NCBI GenBank assembly: GCA_964632995.1
Contig: CAZWDL010000008.1
Coordinates: 28,307-92,306, forward strand
Direction: 5' to 3'
From: CAZWDL01 sp964632995
GTDB lineage: Bacteria; Bacteroidota; Bacteroidia; Chitinophagales; Saprospiraceae
Length of the DNA stretch: 64,000 bases
In this document: positions 34,501-42,918 of the stretch, in pieces
Numbering within the stretch: the first letter of the stretch is position 1
Layout: every line of letters starts with the position of its first letter
Made by a program: the position numbers and the translations under genes
The notes under the pieces: generated by a model
Seen by the model: the letters and a program-made list of their open reading frames with translations, nothing else
Database searches by the model: none
Told to the model about the DNA's origin: nothing

Positions 34501-36385
34501 CGACAGCCTGTACTGGGATTTCGGCAACGGACAGACCTACACTGGTTTCGAGCCGCCTTCCCAGCAGTACTTTACCTCCCTTGATAACGACACCGTTCGC
34601 CTCAGCCTGGAAGCCGTCAACCGCTGCGGCCGCGATACGGCCCGCCAGGAACTGGTCATTGTACCTACCGACGCCCGCGCGGCCATCAGCGTACTCGATG
34701 ATCGACCCTGCGTGGGCGATACTGTCTTTCTGCGCAGCCTGTCCCGCCCCATTGAAGCGCCTGTAGAGTGGCTTTTCCCGGATGGATCCACCGGCAGTGA
34801 TACCGAAACGTTTTACGTATTCCGGGAAACCGGCCTCCAAACCATAACTTCCAAGGTTTACTCCTGTGGTCTCGATTCCACCGACCTCACCTTTGAGGTG
34901 CAAGCAGCACCGGAGGTAGAACTCTTCGCACCACCGCAGACCTGTCCGAAAACCGCCCTGACTATCGAACTAAACGGCAGCGAGGTCCGGAAATCCATCT
35001 TTTTGGGCGACAGCCTCATCAGCAACAGCGACCGCGTTGTCATTCAGCTGGATTCCCTCGGCCCGGTAACGCTGACCGGCCAGGTGGAATCACCGGAAGG
35101 CTGTATTGTCCGTACGGAGAAAGTGGTGGAAGTCATTGAAGGGCCGGCGGCGGAATTCGCTATGGTGGACTCGGTTTGCGCCGGTGCGCCCGTGGCCCTT
35201 CAAAGCACTTCCAGCCTGGCCGCCAGCTGTCTGTGGAAAACGAGCGACGGTGCGCAGCTGGACGAATGCGCGGCGGAGTATGCTTTCGCAAACGAAGGCG
35301 TCCAATCAGCAAAACTGATCGTAACCAATAATATCGGCTGTAAAGATTCCATCGAAAAAACCGTTTTCATACGTCCGACCCCCGCGGCGGATTTCACTTT
35401 CGACATTCTGGAGCCTTGCACGCCGGCCCGGGTCGCCTTTTCCAATGCTTCCGCCCGCGCCAACGCCCTGCGCTGGGAACTGCCGGGCGGCGCGCAAGAG
35501 GTGAGACAAAACTTCACTTTTACTTTCGAAAATCCCGGCGCCCTGCCCGTCCGCCTCATCGCCTCCAACGACGGCATCTGCTTTGATACGGTGACCCGCT
35601 CGCTGACCATTTTCGGCAGTCCGGAAATCGGGATGGAGAAAATCGCTTCCTGTACACAGGCGGAAGGTTACGAGTTGCAGATCAGTACCCAGCCGCCCGC
35701 CCAGGTAACGGTAGACGGGCCGGATTACGGCGGTGTGGGCTCGCGGCACCAGGGATTGCAGCCCGGCGATTATTTCATCTTCGCCGAAACGGAAAACGGT
35801 TGTATCGCCGATTCGGTCACCAGCATTCCCCGGGTGGATGAGCTGTTCGTTCGCCTGGCCGCCGACACCATCCGGATCAACCTGGGAGAGTCGGTTGCCC
35901 TGCCTGCCGTCGTTAATCAGGCGGATGCCCTGATCAACTGGACGCCGGCCGAATATCTGGACGATCCCAACTCGGCATCACCGGTCGCCACGCCTTTTCA
36001 GTCTGCTGATTTTGTCATAGAAGTAACCGACAGGGCGGGTTGTGTCAAACGGGACACGGCGGTGGTTATCGTAACGATCGACCGGGAGCGGGGGCTGTAC
36101 ATTCCCAATGCCTTTACTCCCGACGGCAGCGGTCACAACGATGTCTTCCGGGTGCGCGCCAATAACGAAGCGGTCACGCAATTGACGGATTTCCGGGTCT
36201 TCGACCAGAACGGCAATCTCGTTTTTGAAAGAAAAGATTGTGATCCGAAGGAACCCGGTTGCGCCTGGGACGGCACGTTTAAAGGAAAAGATGTTCGTCC
36301 CGGGGTGTATGTTTACCAGATAAATGTCGAATTTGTAGATGGAAAAATAATCCCCAAAGAGGGAGATGTAACGCTTATCCGATAA
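31556..36385 (+). CDS. Giant T9SS type B (CHU_C) PKD-repeat protein
   Basis: 1609 residues with GTG start at 31556 leading into a signal peptide (LWLGALLCCGAAGLLAQ). PKD-type domains are marked by FSWDFDNG (about 180), FFWDFGDGETSTEVSPAHTY (about 813), FSWDFGDGRTSTE (about 900) and LYWDFGNGQ (about 982). Immunoglobulin-like units with paired Cys lie between them. The C-terminal sorting domain starts YIPNAFTPDGSGHNDVFRVR and ends KEGDVTLIR. Likely a long stalk-like adhesin or gliding-associated surface protein exported by T9SS. A PorP/SprF gene follows after 11 bp, a pairing common for such substrates. Confidence 0.9.
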   Translation: MTLKYHYPLLIIRRLWLGALLCCGAAGLLAQESESVKVTVTNGELIRCISDSTVQVELIPNPQKTLVSMELYWTEDQSDPVIIEPDDNFKLTHTYSLYQLKEECLYDCRSENGFCRRIEVFANYEGGTDTRENNSLLLTFKIPPRPGFELDPVVPCINTPAALNNLTCPSNDEALTFSWDFDNGAVSDEAEPEVIFDAPGTYNIRLTATSESCGSESVTRSVRVIEPAEPVAFPDRDIATMEGDTFIICGAGSYSTRLIGSESPGASSFEWSSPQAGVDIADRRNDTTRVFFNTPGDYTLTLEVDNGCATPSTQELYFRVIEAQTLDLQRQPDACNTISYTPEPFNESATYTINGETISSFPVELSPSPEPYIVTAALSNACGNLSARDTFSVITPEPVRITTPAADTSLCENNPPLALSTSVPGGEWTVDGRNIGAEFDPANFGVGSFVATYTVGEPGCETSAQRTIAVLSGPELDIGTDESFCIDGGAATLQASPAGGEWQGTGITDSLAGAFDPQAAGVGEYELRYTFESSSDGCVASTAKTVTVVDLPIVDLPDTLAVCNAAEPLDLAVLSNVAPSPAGGELLWDGPGITDAAAGLLDTEAAGGEGLVTIRLTYTIPPGCAQRDSMALRIDPLITAVAPPDTTLCSNQEPVRLEGMPAGGLWLRENGQEIDNPIDPNQLGAGTFALTYVLNRGTTCETSDVTALTIVAGDGVSAGEDRYVCGTADVIELPAVNGQWSGPSLTAARTVAVSALDTGRYAYTLTDPSLPPACNSDELTLFVRPLPRLDFTPDTSSCTDSLLTIDNQSEGDRFFWDFGDGETSTEVSPAHTYRAAGTYDIRLRAETLSPLNNQLVCEAEESRQIRIFEPPEFVGFTTDVQEGCTPLAVDFNNQSRGERLSFSWDFGDGRTSTETAPQDIEFTAGLYDTTYQVRLMVDNGCGGEAATVPVNVWALPSAEFATEVTGQYCSGEIVDIGHRSLGDSLYWDFGNGQTYTGFEPPSQQYFTSLDNDTVRLSLEAVNRCGRDTARQELVIVPTDARAAISVLDDRPCVGDTVFLRSLSRPIEAPVEWLFPDGSTGSDTETFYVFRETGLQTITSKVYSCGLDSTDLTFEVQAAPEVELFAPPQTCPKTALTIELNGSEVRKSIFLGDSLISNSDRVVIQLDSLGPVTLTGQVESPEGCIVRTEKVVEVIEGPAAEFAMVDSVCAGAPVALQSTSSLAASCLWKTSDGAQLDECAAEYAFANEGVQSAKLIVTNNIGCKDSIEKTVFIRPTPAADFTFDILEPCTPARVAFSNASARANALRWELPGGAQEVRQNFTFTFENPGALPVRLIASNDGICFDTVTRSLTIFGSPEIGMEKIASCTQAEGYELQISTQPPAQVTVDGPDYGGVGSRHQGLQPGDYFIFAETENGCIADSVTSIPRVDELFVRLAADTIRINLGESVALPAVVNQADALINWTPAEYLDDPNSASPVATPFQSADFVIEVTDRAGCVKRDTAVVIVTIDRERGLYIPNAFTPDGSGHNDVFRVRANNEAVTQLTDFRVFDQNGNLVFERKDCDPKEPGCAWDGTFKGKDVRPGVYVYQINVEFVDGKIIPKEGDVTLIR

Positions 36386-36396
36386 CCCCGGTTGAT

Positions 36397-37446
36397 ATGT
36401 ATAAGAAATCGTTGTTAGCTGTACTGGCCTTTCTTTTCGCCATTGCCGTCCTGTCCGCCCAGGACGAAGGCTTCTCCGCCTATCGTTTCGCCGCACTCGC
36501 CCAGAGTCCGGCGGAGGCGGGCCGCATCGAAACGCAGTCACAGCTTTCGGTGCTCTACCGGACGCAGTGGAATAACGTGGCCGATGGCGGCTACCAGTCG
36601 GCTTTTGCCGGGTTCGAGACCCAGCTGTTTTGTCCGGGGGAAAGTTTTTTCGGACTGGGGGTATCCGCCGCCTATGAAACCGCCGGCGCCTCTCATTTTA
36701 CCCGGGTGAACGGCAATGTTGCCCTGGCCTACCATCGGAAGCTCTCGGAAGAGTTATATCTGGCGGCCGGCGGCGAAGTGGGGGTGCTGTCCTACCGGAT
36801 CGATACCGACAACCTGCGCTTCGACGAGCAGTTTAACGGCATCAGTTACGATCCCTCCCTGCCCAATCTGGAGAATTTTAATGGTGCTGCTTCCGCAAAA
36901 GTCGATGCGGCCGTCGGGGCGTTGCTGTATCAGCAGGAAGGCCGCTACTCGGTGGGTTTTTCGGTAAACCATTTAACGGCGCCCACGCTGTCTTTTCTGG
37001 AGGACGGCGGCTTTACCGTGGGTTTGAGCAGTACGGTGTATGGAAATTTCAGCATTCCGATAGATAGAGTAGGGGCGGTATCGAATGTCCTGAATGTACA
37101 CCTGCTGCATAAAAACTACGGTTTCGTAGAAAATAAGCAGTGGTTTATCATTTCGGGTATTGACTTTTTGATTCCCCTGGGAAGACGCGGCGGCAATAAT
37201 GCCGTCACCGATCATTTCGATATCGACTTATCCGCCCGTATCGCCGGCCGTGAATCGGCTTTCCTGATCAGCGATGCCATCATCGCCACCGCCCGCTTCA
37301 GCGTCAACGGCTGGCAGTTTGGGGCTGCCTATGATTTTAATATCTCACCGCTTTCTTCGTCAACCAATAGTTTCGGTGCGCTGGAGGGCTTTCTGACTTT
37401 TCCGCTTTCAAAAGCGAGCAGCTGCGTGCGGTGTCCGCGGTTCTGA
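36397..37446 (+). CDS. PorP/SprF-family type IX secretion membrane protein
   Basis: 349 residues: signal peptide 1-21 (AIAVLSAQ), then the family's outer-membrane barrel with YRTQWNNVADGGYQSAFAGF, GLGVSAAYETAG, FSVNHLTAPTLSF and the closing GALEGFLTFPLS...CPRF. PorP/SprF proteins form outer-membrane anchors or ports that pair with individual large CHU_C substrates. The gene is 11 bp after such a substrate (31556-36385) and surely co-transcribed with it, so that protein is its likely client. Confidence 0.92.
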   Translation: MYKKSLLAVLAFLFAIAVLSAQDEGFSAYRFAALAQSPAEAGRIETQSQLSVLYRTQWNNVADGGYQSAFAGFETQLFCPGESFFGLGVSAAYETAGASHFTRVNGNVALAYHRKLSEELYLAAGGEVGVLSYRIDTDNLRFDEQFNGISYDPSLPNLENFNGAASAKVDAAVGALLYQQEGRYSVGFSVNHLTAPTLSFLEDGGFTVGLSSTVYGNFSIPIDRVGAVSNVLNVHLLHKNYGFVENKQWFIISGIDFLIPLGRRGGNNAVTDHFDIDLSARIAGRESAFLISDAIIATARFSVNGWQFGAAYDFNISPLSSSTNSFGALEGFLTFPLSKASSCVRCPRF

Positions 37447-37591
37447 GCATTTAAAAAGAATTTTTCTCGAAAAATTCAGCCCGGAAGTCTTTCCCGGACG
37501 CTTCACATGTGTTTGGGGTTTATAGAATTAAGCATTTGCTTTTCCTAAATAGATTGAAAAACGCAAGTAAACAAACTAATTACATTTTATT
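37447..37591. other. Intergenic region after PorP/SprF
   Basis: AT-rich, no gene. The whole gap to 37982 holds only motif copy 4 (37592), a small palindrome ATTAACCCA/TGGGTTAAT at about 37648-37671 and a terminator-like hairpin (37899). ORFs within 37676-37979 on both strands overlap these structures and show no domain. Confidence 0.4.
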
Positions 37592-37633
37592 TGTCCAATT
37601 ACAGCTTCCTGACTGTACCTATTTTGAGTTACA
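37592..37633 (+). promoter_or_regulatory. 42-bp bipartite motif, copy 4
   Basis: TGTCCA at 37592 and TGTACCTATTTTGAGTTACA at 37614, again exactly 22 bp apart. No protein gene follows on this strand for more than 1 kb, but a terminator-like hairpin lies 266 bp downstream, so a non-coding transcript is possible. Confidence 0.5.
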
Positions 37634-37898
37634 TAAGCTTGCAGGCATTAACCCAGCGTATTAATGGGTTAATCGTCAAAGTTTAATTACCTCCTTGTAT
37701 AACCTCAACTGCAGCTTGTAGGACCAGGTCGACGCCGTCGTTCTGTCTAGTACCCGAAGGAATGAATGTACCTGACGATTGGCGGAGACTTGGTTTTTAT
37801 CTTTTTCGGAGAAAAGGTCACTCTTTGAGAAAATCAGCCAAGGAATGCTTGTGGAGGTATTTGAAGATTGGATCAAAAAACGCTTAACACGCGTCTCT

Positions 37899-37949
37899 CC
37901 CCCATTCGGAACGCCTGGTTTACCCGGGCGCTTCCGTTGGGGGCTTTTT
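37899..37949 (+). terminator. Rho-independent terminator-like hairpin
   Basis: CCCCCA pairs with TGGGGG and CGGAACGCC with GGCGCTTCCG (one bulge), then CTTTTTA. The T-run is on the + strand. It does not follow a recognised + strand gene; the upstream + strand transcript would begin near motif copy 4. Confidence 0.6.
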
Positions 37950-37982
37950 ACTCGCCGGTATACCACTCTGACTGTATGACTT

Positions 37983-38420
37983 TTAATCCCTCTCCATCAC
38001 CTCCTTGAGCCGCTGAAAATCCTTCCGTTGCCTTTTGGCAAAAGAACCTTTCATAAGCGGAGCCAAGAGGGAGTAGAGGAAGGATTGAAACTGCACATCG
38101 GCCGTAGCGATGATTTCGGTTTGGCTGCTGCCTTTCTCGATGAAGCGGTATTCCACGCGCGTCTTCACCATGGGGTGGGTGATTTTGAGTTTGAGCTTTT
38201 CCTCCGGCGTGCGCTCCATAATTTCCTCCGTCATTTCTACGTGCCGTTTTCCTTCTTCATAGACCTTCTTGGCCTTCGCGCCTACGGCGCCGGGCTCTCC
38301 GCTGAGATGTTTGTAATCTTTGAAACCTTTCACCCATTTGAACAGATTGGCGGGATCGTCGAAGAAGGACCAGACTTCCGCGATGGGCTTGTCGATAGTG
38401 ATGGTGGTGGTGTATTGCAT
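37983..38420 (-). CDS. SRPBCC (START-like) family protein
   Basis: 145 residues, full length for the fold. It opens with the family's MQYTTTITIDKPIAEVWSFF and then DDPANLFKWVKGFKDYKHL. The alternating strands and C-terminal helix (FQSFLYSLLAPLMKGSFAKR) form the hydrophobic ligand cavity of polyketide-cyclase/START-like proteins. The ligand cannot be inferred. Cytoplasmic and single-gene. The 3' end lies 33 bp from the terminator-like hairpin on the other strand. Confidence 0.85.
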   Translation of the reverse strand: MQYTTTITIDKPIAEVWSFFDDPANLFKWVKGFKDYKHLSGEPGAVGAKAKKVYEEGKRHVEMTEEIMERTPEEKLKLKITHPMVKTRVEYRFIEKGSSQTEIIATADVQFQSFLYSLLAPLMKGSFAKRQRKDFQRLKEVMERD

Positions 38421-38424
38421 GGGT

Positions 38425-38459
38425 GCTGGGTTCTTGGTACTGGGTTCTGGGTTCTGGGA
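38425..38459. repeat. Heptanucleotide tandem repeat (5 units)
   Basis: GCTGGGT, TCTTGGT, ACTGGGT, TCTGGGT, TCTGGGA immediately upstream of the SRPBCC start codon, where length changes could affect its expression. Confidence 0.65.
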
Positions 38460-38693
38460 CAGGCGATGCTTAGCGATGGCAGAGCCTGGATTTTGCGTAA
38501 GCAGGCTTCGGCATGCTTCCCCTTCCTAAACCTCGATAAACCTGCCTACACCTCCTAAACCTGGCGCCGGCGGCTTATCCCAAAACAATGAATCCATGAG
38601 ATAATGAAAACATGGAACCATCCCGCCCTTTTCCCAATTAAATGTACCGATTTTACGGCAGGTATTGTATTTTAAGCGCAAAAATCCGGACAA

Positions 38694-40490
38694 ATGAGGC
38701 AAAGGTATTTCACGGCGATGGCCATTCTTTTTTTTGCACTGCTTTCCAGCAACGGGGAAGCGCAGGTACATATTCGCGTCAACCAGATTGGCTACGCACC
38801 GGGAGACTCCAAGGTGGCGGTAGCCATGTCGAATAAATCCCTGCGCGGGTATTTTTCCGTCTGGCCGGCAGGAGGGCGGCAGCGGGCCTATCGCGGGCGT
38901 ATCGAGGCGGCGGCAGGCAGCGGCTGGGGCCCTTTTGAGCATTACTACTATCTGGATTTCAGCGAGTTGGAAGAGGAGGGTGAATATGAAATATCCTTGG
39001 AGGGAGCCGTTTCGGCGCCTTTCCGCATTGGAGCGGGTATCTACCGGGAATATCCCGGTGATCTGCTCACCTTTATGCGGCAGCAGCGCTGCGGCTACAA
39101 TCCTTTTCTGGATATGGTCTGTCACCAGCAGGACGGGCGGGCTTTCTACGGGCCGGCGCCCGATTCTACCTTCGTCGATGTCAGCGGCGGCTGGCATGAT
39201 GCGGGCGATCAGTTGAAGTATCTGATCACCGGCAGTTTTGCCACGGGGAGTATGCTGCTGGCCTATGAGCTGTATCCGGAGGTTTTCCAGGACAGTACGA
39301 ATGACCTGGGGCAGCCATTTCCTAACGACATTCCCGATGTGCTGGACGAAGCGCGCTGGGGGCTCGACTGGATCCACAAGTGCCACGCTACGGAAGAAAG
39401 CCTCGTTCACCAGGTGGCGGACGACCGCGACCACATCGGCTGGAAGTGGCCCAACCAGGATAAATCAAATTACGGCTGGGGCGAAAATTCCTACCGGGCG
39501 GCTTACTTTGCCAACGGTGAACCGCAAGGGTTGAACAGGTACAAGAGCTCTTCCACAGGCCTGGCTAATATAGCAGGCCGCTCCGCCGCCGCAATGGCTG
39601 TGGGCTACCGTATTTGGGATAAACAGGGAGATACCGATTACGCCCAAAAGTGCCTGGAGGCGGCTCGCGAGCTCTACCAAATGGGCAACCAACAGGAAGG
39701 CTACCAGCAGGGCAATTCCTACGGCGCTCCCTATCGCTACAACGAAGATACCTGGGCTGACGATATGGAGTGGGCGGCCGCCGAACTGTATGCCGCTACC
39801 GGCGAGACCCGCTACCTCCACGAAGCTAAAGGTTACGCCCGCCGCATCGCCGCCACCTCCTGGATGCCGCTGGATACGGCTGATCACTACCGCTACTATC
39901 CCTTCATCAACTTTGGCCACTACGCGCTGTATCCTCACGTGGAAAAGTCTTTTCAGGACACGCTGGCGGCTTATTACCGCGCCGGCATCGAGGCCTGCCT
40001 GGCGAGGGCCCAACGCAATGCCTACCAGGTGGGCGTGCCTTTCATCTGGTGCTCCAATAACCTGGTGACGGCGCTGATGACCCAGATCATCCTCTACGAA
40101 CGCATGACGGGTGATACCCGCTACCACGATTTGCTGCTCGCCCAGCGCGACTGGCTGCTGGGGCGCAACCCCTGGGGCACCAGTATGTTTACCGGCATTC
40201 CACGCGACGGAGAATATCCGCTCGACGTGCACACCAGCATCTGGGCGCTTACGCAGGAAATGGTGCCCGGCGGACTGATCGACGGGCCGGTTTACGCGAC
40301 CATATTCAACAGCCTCCGCGGGTTGACGCTGACCGAACCCGACGAGTTTGCCGATTTCCAGAACGACTACGTCGTCTATCACGACGATATCGGCGACTAC
40401 TCCACCAACGAACCGACGATGGACGGCACGGCGGGGGCGATACTGATGATGGCGTATTTTGCGGGAGCGCGAAGTTCTGCTTCGCGCTAA
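38694..40490 (+). CDS. Glycoside hydrolase family 9 (endoglucanase-type)
   Basis: 598 residues. Signal peptide about 1-22 (LLSSNGEAQ), a CelD-type N-terminal Ig-like domain (about 25-110, IRVNQIGYAPGDSKVAV), and a GH9 (alpha/alpha)6 barrel to the C-terminus. The catalytic base motif is GGWHDAGD, Asp169/Asp172. The general acid is Glu573 in STNEPTMDGT. The block LLGRNPWGTSMFTG is also typical. It would cleave beta-1,4-glucans such as cellulose, outside the cytoplasm. No carbohydrate-binding module, dockerin or T9SS sorting domain is visible. An SGNH hydrolase follows 48 bp later and may remove acyl groups from the same substrate. Confidence 0.93.
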   Translation: MRQRYFTAMAILFFALLSSNGEAQVHIRVNQIGYAPGDSKVAVAMSNKSLRGYFSVWPAGGRQRAYRGRIEAAAGSGWGPFEHYYYLDFSELEEEGEYEISLEGAVSAPFRIGAGIYREYPGDLLTFMRQQRCGYNPFLDMVCHQQDGRAFYGPAPDSTFVDVSGGWHDAGDQLKYLITGSFATGSMLLAYELYPEVFQDSTNDLGQPFPNDIPDVLDEARWGLDWIHKCHATEESLVHQVADDRDHIGWKWPNQDKSNYGWGENSYRAAYFANGEPQGLNRYKSSSTGLANIAGRSAAAMAVGYRIWDKQGDTDYAQKCLEAARELYQMGNQQEGYQQGNSYGAPYRYNEDTWADDMEWAAAELYAATGETRYLHEAKGYARRIAATSWMPLDTADHYRYYPFINFGHYALYPHVEKSFQDTLAAYYRAGIEACLARAQRNAYQVGVPFIWCSNNLVTALMTQIILYERMTGDTRYHDLLLAQRDWLLGRNPWGTSMFTGIPRDGEYPLDVHTSIWALTQEMVPGGLIDGPVYATIFNSLRGLTLTEPDEFADFQNDYVVYHDDIGDYSTNEPTMDGTAGAILMMAYFAGARSSASR

Positions 40491-40538
40491 AGCTATCAAT
40501 GAGTTTATCTTCTGTTTTTTCTTAAAATCCTATACATC

Positions 40539-41300
40539 ATGAAAAACCAGTCTTCCTCCCGCCGTCAATTTCTTAGCCAATCCGCTTTAGCCGGTATCGC
40601 CGCACTAGGATTGCCGCAAATCCTGCAAGCCGCCAACCCGGATCGTCCCGCGCCGCTCGCCATTCCCGACGGCGCCACCATACTCTTCCAGGGGGATTCC
40701 ATTACGGATGCCGGCCGTAACCGGGCGCGCTATTACCCAAACGACGCCTCGGGCATGGGCGTGGGCTATGTCCACCAGATCGTCACTTCGCTGCTGGGAA
40801 AACATCCGGAAAAGCAGCTGGAATGCTACAATCGCGGCATCAGCGGTAATAAAGTCTATCAGCTGGCCGACCGCTGGGAAGACGACTGCCTGCAGCTCTC
40901 GCCTGACGTGTTGAGTATCCTCATCGGCGTCAACGACTTCTGGCATACGCTGGATAATAACTACGATGGAACCGTGGAGGTCTTTGAGCGCGACCTGCGC
41001 GCGCTGCTGGATCGTACGAAAGAAGCACTGCCGGAAGTGCAGTTAGTTATCGGGCAACCCTTTGCCGTCAAAGGGGGGACAGCCATCACAGACAAATGGT
41101 TCCCGGCTTTCGAAGGCTATCAGAAAGCGGTCAGAGCTATTGCGACGGATTACCGGGCTACCTTCATTCCTTATCAGCATATCTTCGACGAGGCGCTGGA
41201 GATCGCACCGGTCAGCTACTGGTGCCCCGACGGGGTGCATCCTTCGCTGGCAGGCGCCTACCTGATGGCGGAGGCGTGGATGGAGGGGGCGATGGAGTAG
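40539..41300 (+). CDS. SGNH/GDSL hydrolase with Tat signal
   Basis: 253 residues. A twin-arginine signal (SSRRQFLSQSALAGIAALGL) points to Tat export. Block I is FQGDSITDAGRNR with nucleophile Ser54; block III GVND has Asn132; block V DGVHP has Asp231 and His234, so the catalytic set is complete. It is an esterase, probably acting on acylated carbohydrates. Located 48 bp after the GH9 gene, consistent with one transcription unit for plant- or algal-polysaccharide breakdown. Confidence 0.9.
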   Translation: MKNQSSSRRQFLSQSALAGIAALGLPQILQAANPDRPAPLAIPDGATILFQGDSITDAGRNRARYYPNDASGMGVGYVHQIVTSLLGKHPEKQLECYNRGISGNKVYQLADRWEDDCLQLSPDVLSILIGVNDFWHTLDNNYDGTVEVFERDLRALLDRTKEALPEVQLVIGQPFAVKGGTAITDKWFPAFEGYQKAVRAIATDYRATFIPYQHIFDEALEIAPVSYWCPDGVHPSLAGAYLMAEAWMEGAME

Positions 41301-41382
41301 GGAAGTATCTCGGGGTATAATAAAATCGGCAGTTTTGGGGAAGCCCTGGGAGCTATTGAAGTCATTTACGGAAAACCTGGAA

Positions 41383-41886
41383 CTATTCATTCCTATAGTC
41401 TACCGACTTCATGCTTCCCTTCTCATCTACAATATTCGTCTCCTTCCCTGGAATCCGGTCCGTATTGTGCGCCGAAACGCAAATCCAGCCTTCCGGTCTT
41501 TTTTGCACTACAAAGCTGAAAATATTCTGCCGCATCCCGGGTGATTCGACATCACCGTGGGCGCTCTGCCCGCTCAGCCGCATACGCGCGTAGACGACGG
41601 CGATGTCTTCCGACAGCTGCCGCACCTTTGTCCGCCGGATTTCGAGGGTGGATCGGTTGAAAATAGTTCGCAGTCCGTAGTCGTGGGCTTTCCAGATCGC
41701 CTGCCGGTCGTGCCACCACAGCCCGACGACGTTGATGAACTCGGCATCCTCGGCGAAGAGGCCGGCGATGCCTCCGGCGTCGCGGCGGTTCCAGGCTTCG
41801 GCAAAAAGTTTGGGGATATCTTCAGGGGCTTTAGCGTAGATGGATGTAATCGATGCCATATTTTGATAATATAAGATGGTTTTCAC
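41383..41886 (-). CDS. NTF2-like (SgcJ/DUF4440-type) protein
   Basis: 167 residues if GTG at 41886 is used, 158 from ATG at 41859. The GTG overlaps the upstream stop (GTGA), which suggests translational coupling and favours the longer form. NTF2 cone-fold features: AEAWNRRDAGGIAGLFAEDA, a central GLWWHDRQAIWKAHD, and strands ending WICVSAHNTDRIPG. Members act as small-molecule isomerases, binding proteins or unknown factors; no catalytic assignment is possible. Second gene of an operon with the acyl-CoA-dehydrogenase-like gene. Confidence 0.75.
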   Translation of the reverse strand: MKTILYYQNMASITSIYAKAPEDIPKLFAEAWNRRDAGGIAGLFAEDAEFINVVGLWWHDRQAIWKAHDYGLRTIFNRSTLEIRRTKVRQLSEDIAVVYARMRLSGQSAHGDVESPGMRQNIFSFVVQKRPEGWICVSAHNTDRIPGKETNIVDEKGSMKSVDYRNE

Positions 41887-42848
41887 TTTAGTAGGAAATG
41901 CTGGGATGCCAGCATGATATCGCGCCAGGCATAGTGTGACAATGAATCTTCATCTGCAATCCTTAATCCCTCGCGATAAAAAAGGCGGCAGCAGCGATCG
42001 TAGATCTCCTTGCCAATGCCTCCTGAGGGGATGCCTTCCGGTTGCTTAGGGTCCTGATAAAGCCGGGTGGCGTACTGGAGCAGCTCTTTGAAATATTCCT
42101 CCGTTTCCTCACCCAGATGATGGGAAAAATTCAGTATTCGTTCCTGATTCTCAAATTCAGTTTGGAGGTGACGGCAAAGACCGCTGACCATGCCCAGCAT
42201 GGCAGCCGTCATGCAAAGCCGGGCAAATGCCTCGAAGGGCACTTTACCGATCGGATATTCAGGATGCTCATTTCGAATACGGCCGATTTCAAAACAGCGA
42301 TGATCCGGCACAAACAGGTCATTGACCTCTATGGCATAAGAGGAGGTGGCTTTAAGGGCAAACAGGTTCCAGGAAGGATCAACCGTAACGTCCTGGCGGG
42401 GAATGGCGAATGAGCGCACCCGGCCGTCCTGCAGCGTAGCGTTGACTGTGAACCAGGTGGCGTGGGCGCCGCCGCTGCATTTATCCCAGGCGCCCGTTAG
42501 AAAGTATCCTCCTTCGGTTTGCCGCGCTTCTCCGGTAGCTGCTCCGCTGCCGGCAATCACCGCGGTTTCGGGACTGAATATCTCACCGGCCGTTTCATGA
42601 TCAAAAAACGACCAGAAGTAGCCGGCGCCGGCCCCCAGGTTGACCACCCAGCCCAGAGAGCCGTGAACGGCTGCCGCATCGTGGATCTGCTGCAGCCCCC
42701 CGGCTAAATCCAGCTCGAGGCCTCCGTAGCGGACGGGAACGAACAGTTTGAATGTTTTTTTCCGGAAGAGTTCGTCCAGCCATGAGGTCGGTAATTCTCT
42801 CTTGCGGTAAATGGTTAGTAAGGTGTTCTTATCGCGCTTAAACTTCAT
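41883..42848 (-). CDS. Acyl-CoA dehydrogenase-like flavoprotein
   Basis: 321 residues, shorter than the usual 380-400. The middle beta domain is clear: GSLGWVVNLGAGAGYFWSFF, VIAGSGAATGEARQTEGGYF, and LTGAWDKCSGGAHATWFTV. The C-terminal helical bundle runs from about 215 to the end. The N-terminal helical domain is reduced and the usual catalytic Glu near the C-terminus is not obvious, so it may be a monooxygenase-type or non-canonical member. The next gene overlaps it by 4 bp. Confidence 0.75.
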   Translation of the reverse strand: MKFKRDKNTLLTIYRKRELPTSWLDELFRKKTFKLFVPVRYGGLELDLAGGLQQIHDAAAVHGSLGWVVNLGAGAGYFWSFFDHETAGEIFSPETAVIAGSGAATGEARQTEGGYFLTGAWDKCSGGAHATWFTVNATLQDGRVRSFAIPRQDVTVDPSWNLFALKATSSYAIEVNDLFVPDHRCFEIGRIRNEHPEYPIGKVPFEAFARLCMTAAMLGMVSGLCRHLQTEFENQERILNFSHHLGEETEEYFKELLQYATRLYQDPKQPEGIPSGGIGKEIYDRCCRLFYREGLRIADEDSLSHYAWRDIMLASQHFLLK

Positions 42849-42918
42849 CTGAAAAATGGTTATTCGACAAATTTGCTAGATTGAAAGAAAACGGCCTTGA
42901 TTTCAACCTACCATTATT

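Noticed and set aside
37676..37979. ORFs of 96 (-) and 66 (+) codons
   Set aside because: They overlap each other and run through the terminator-like hairpin; no recognisable protein features.
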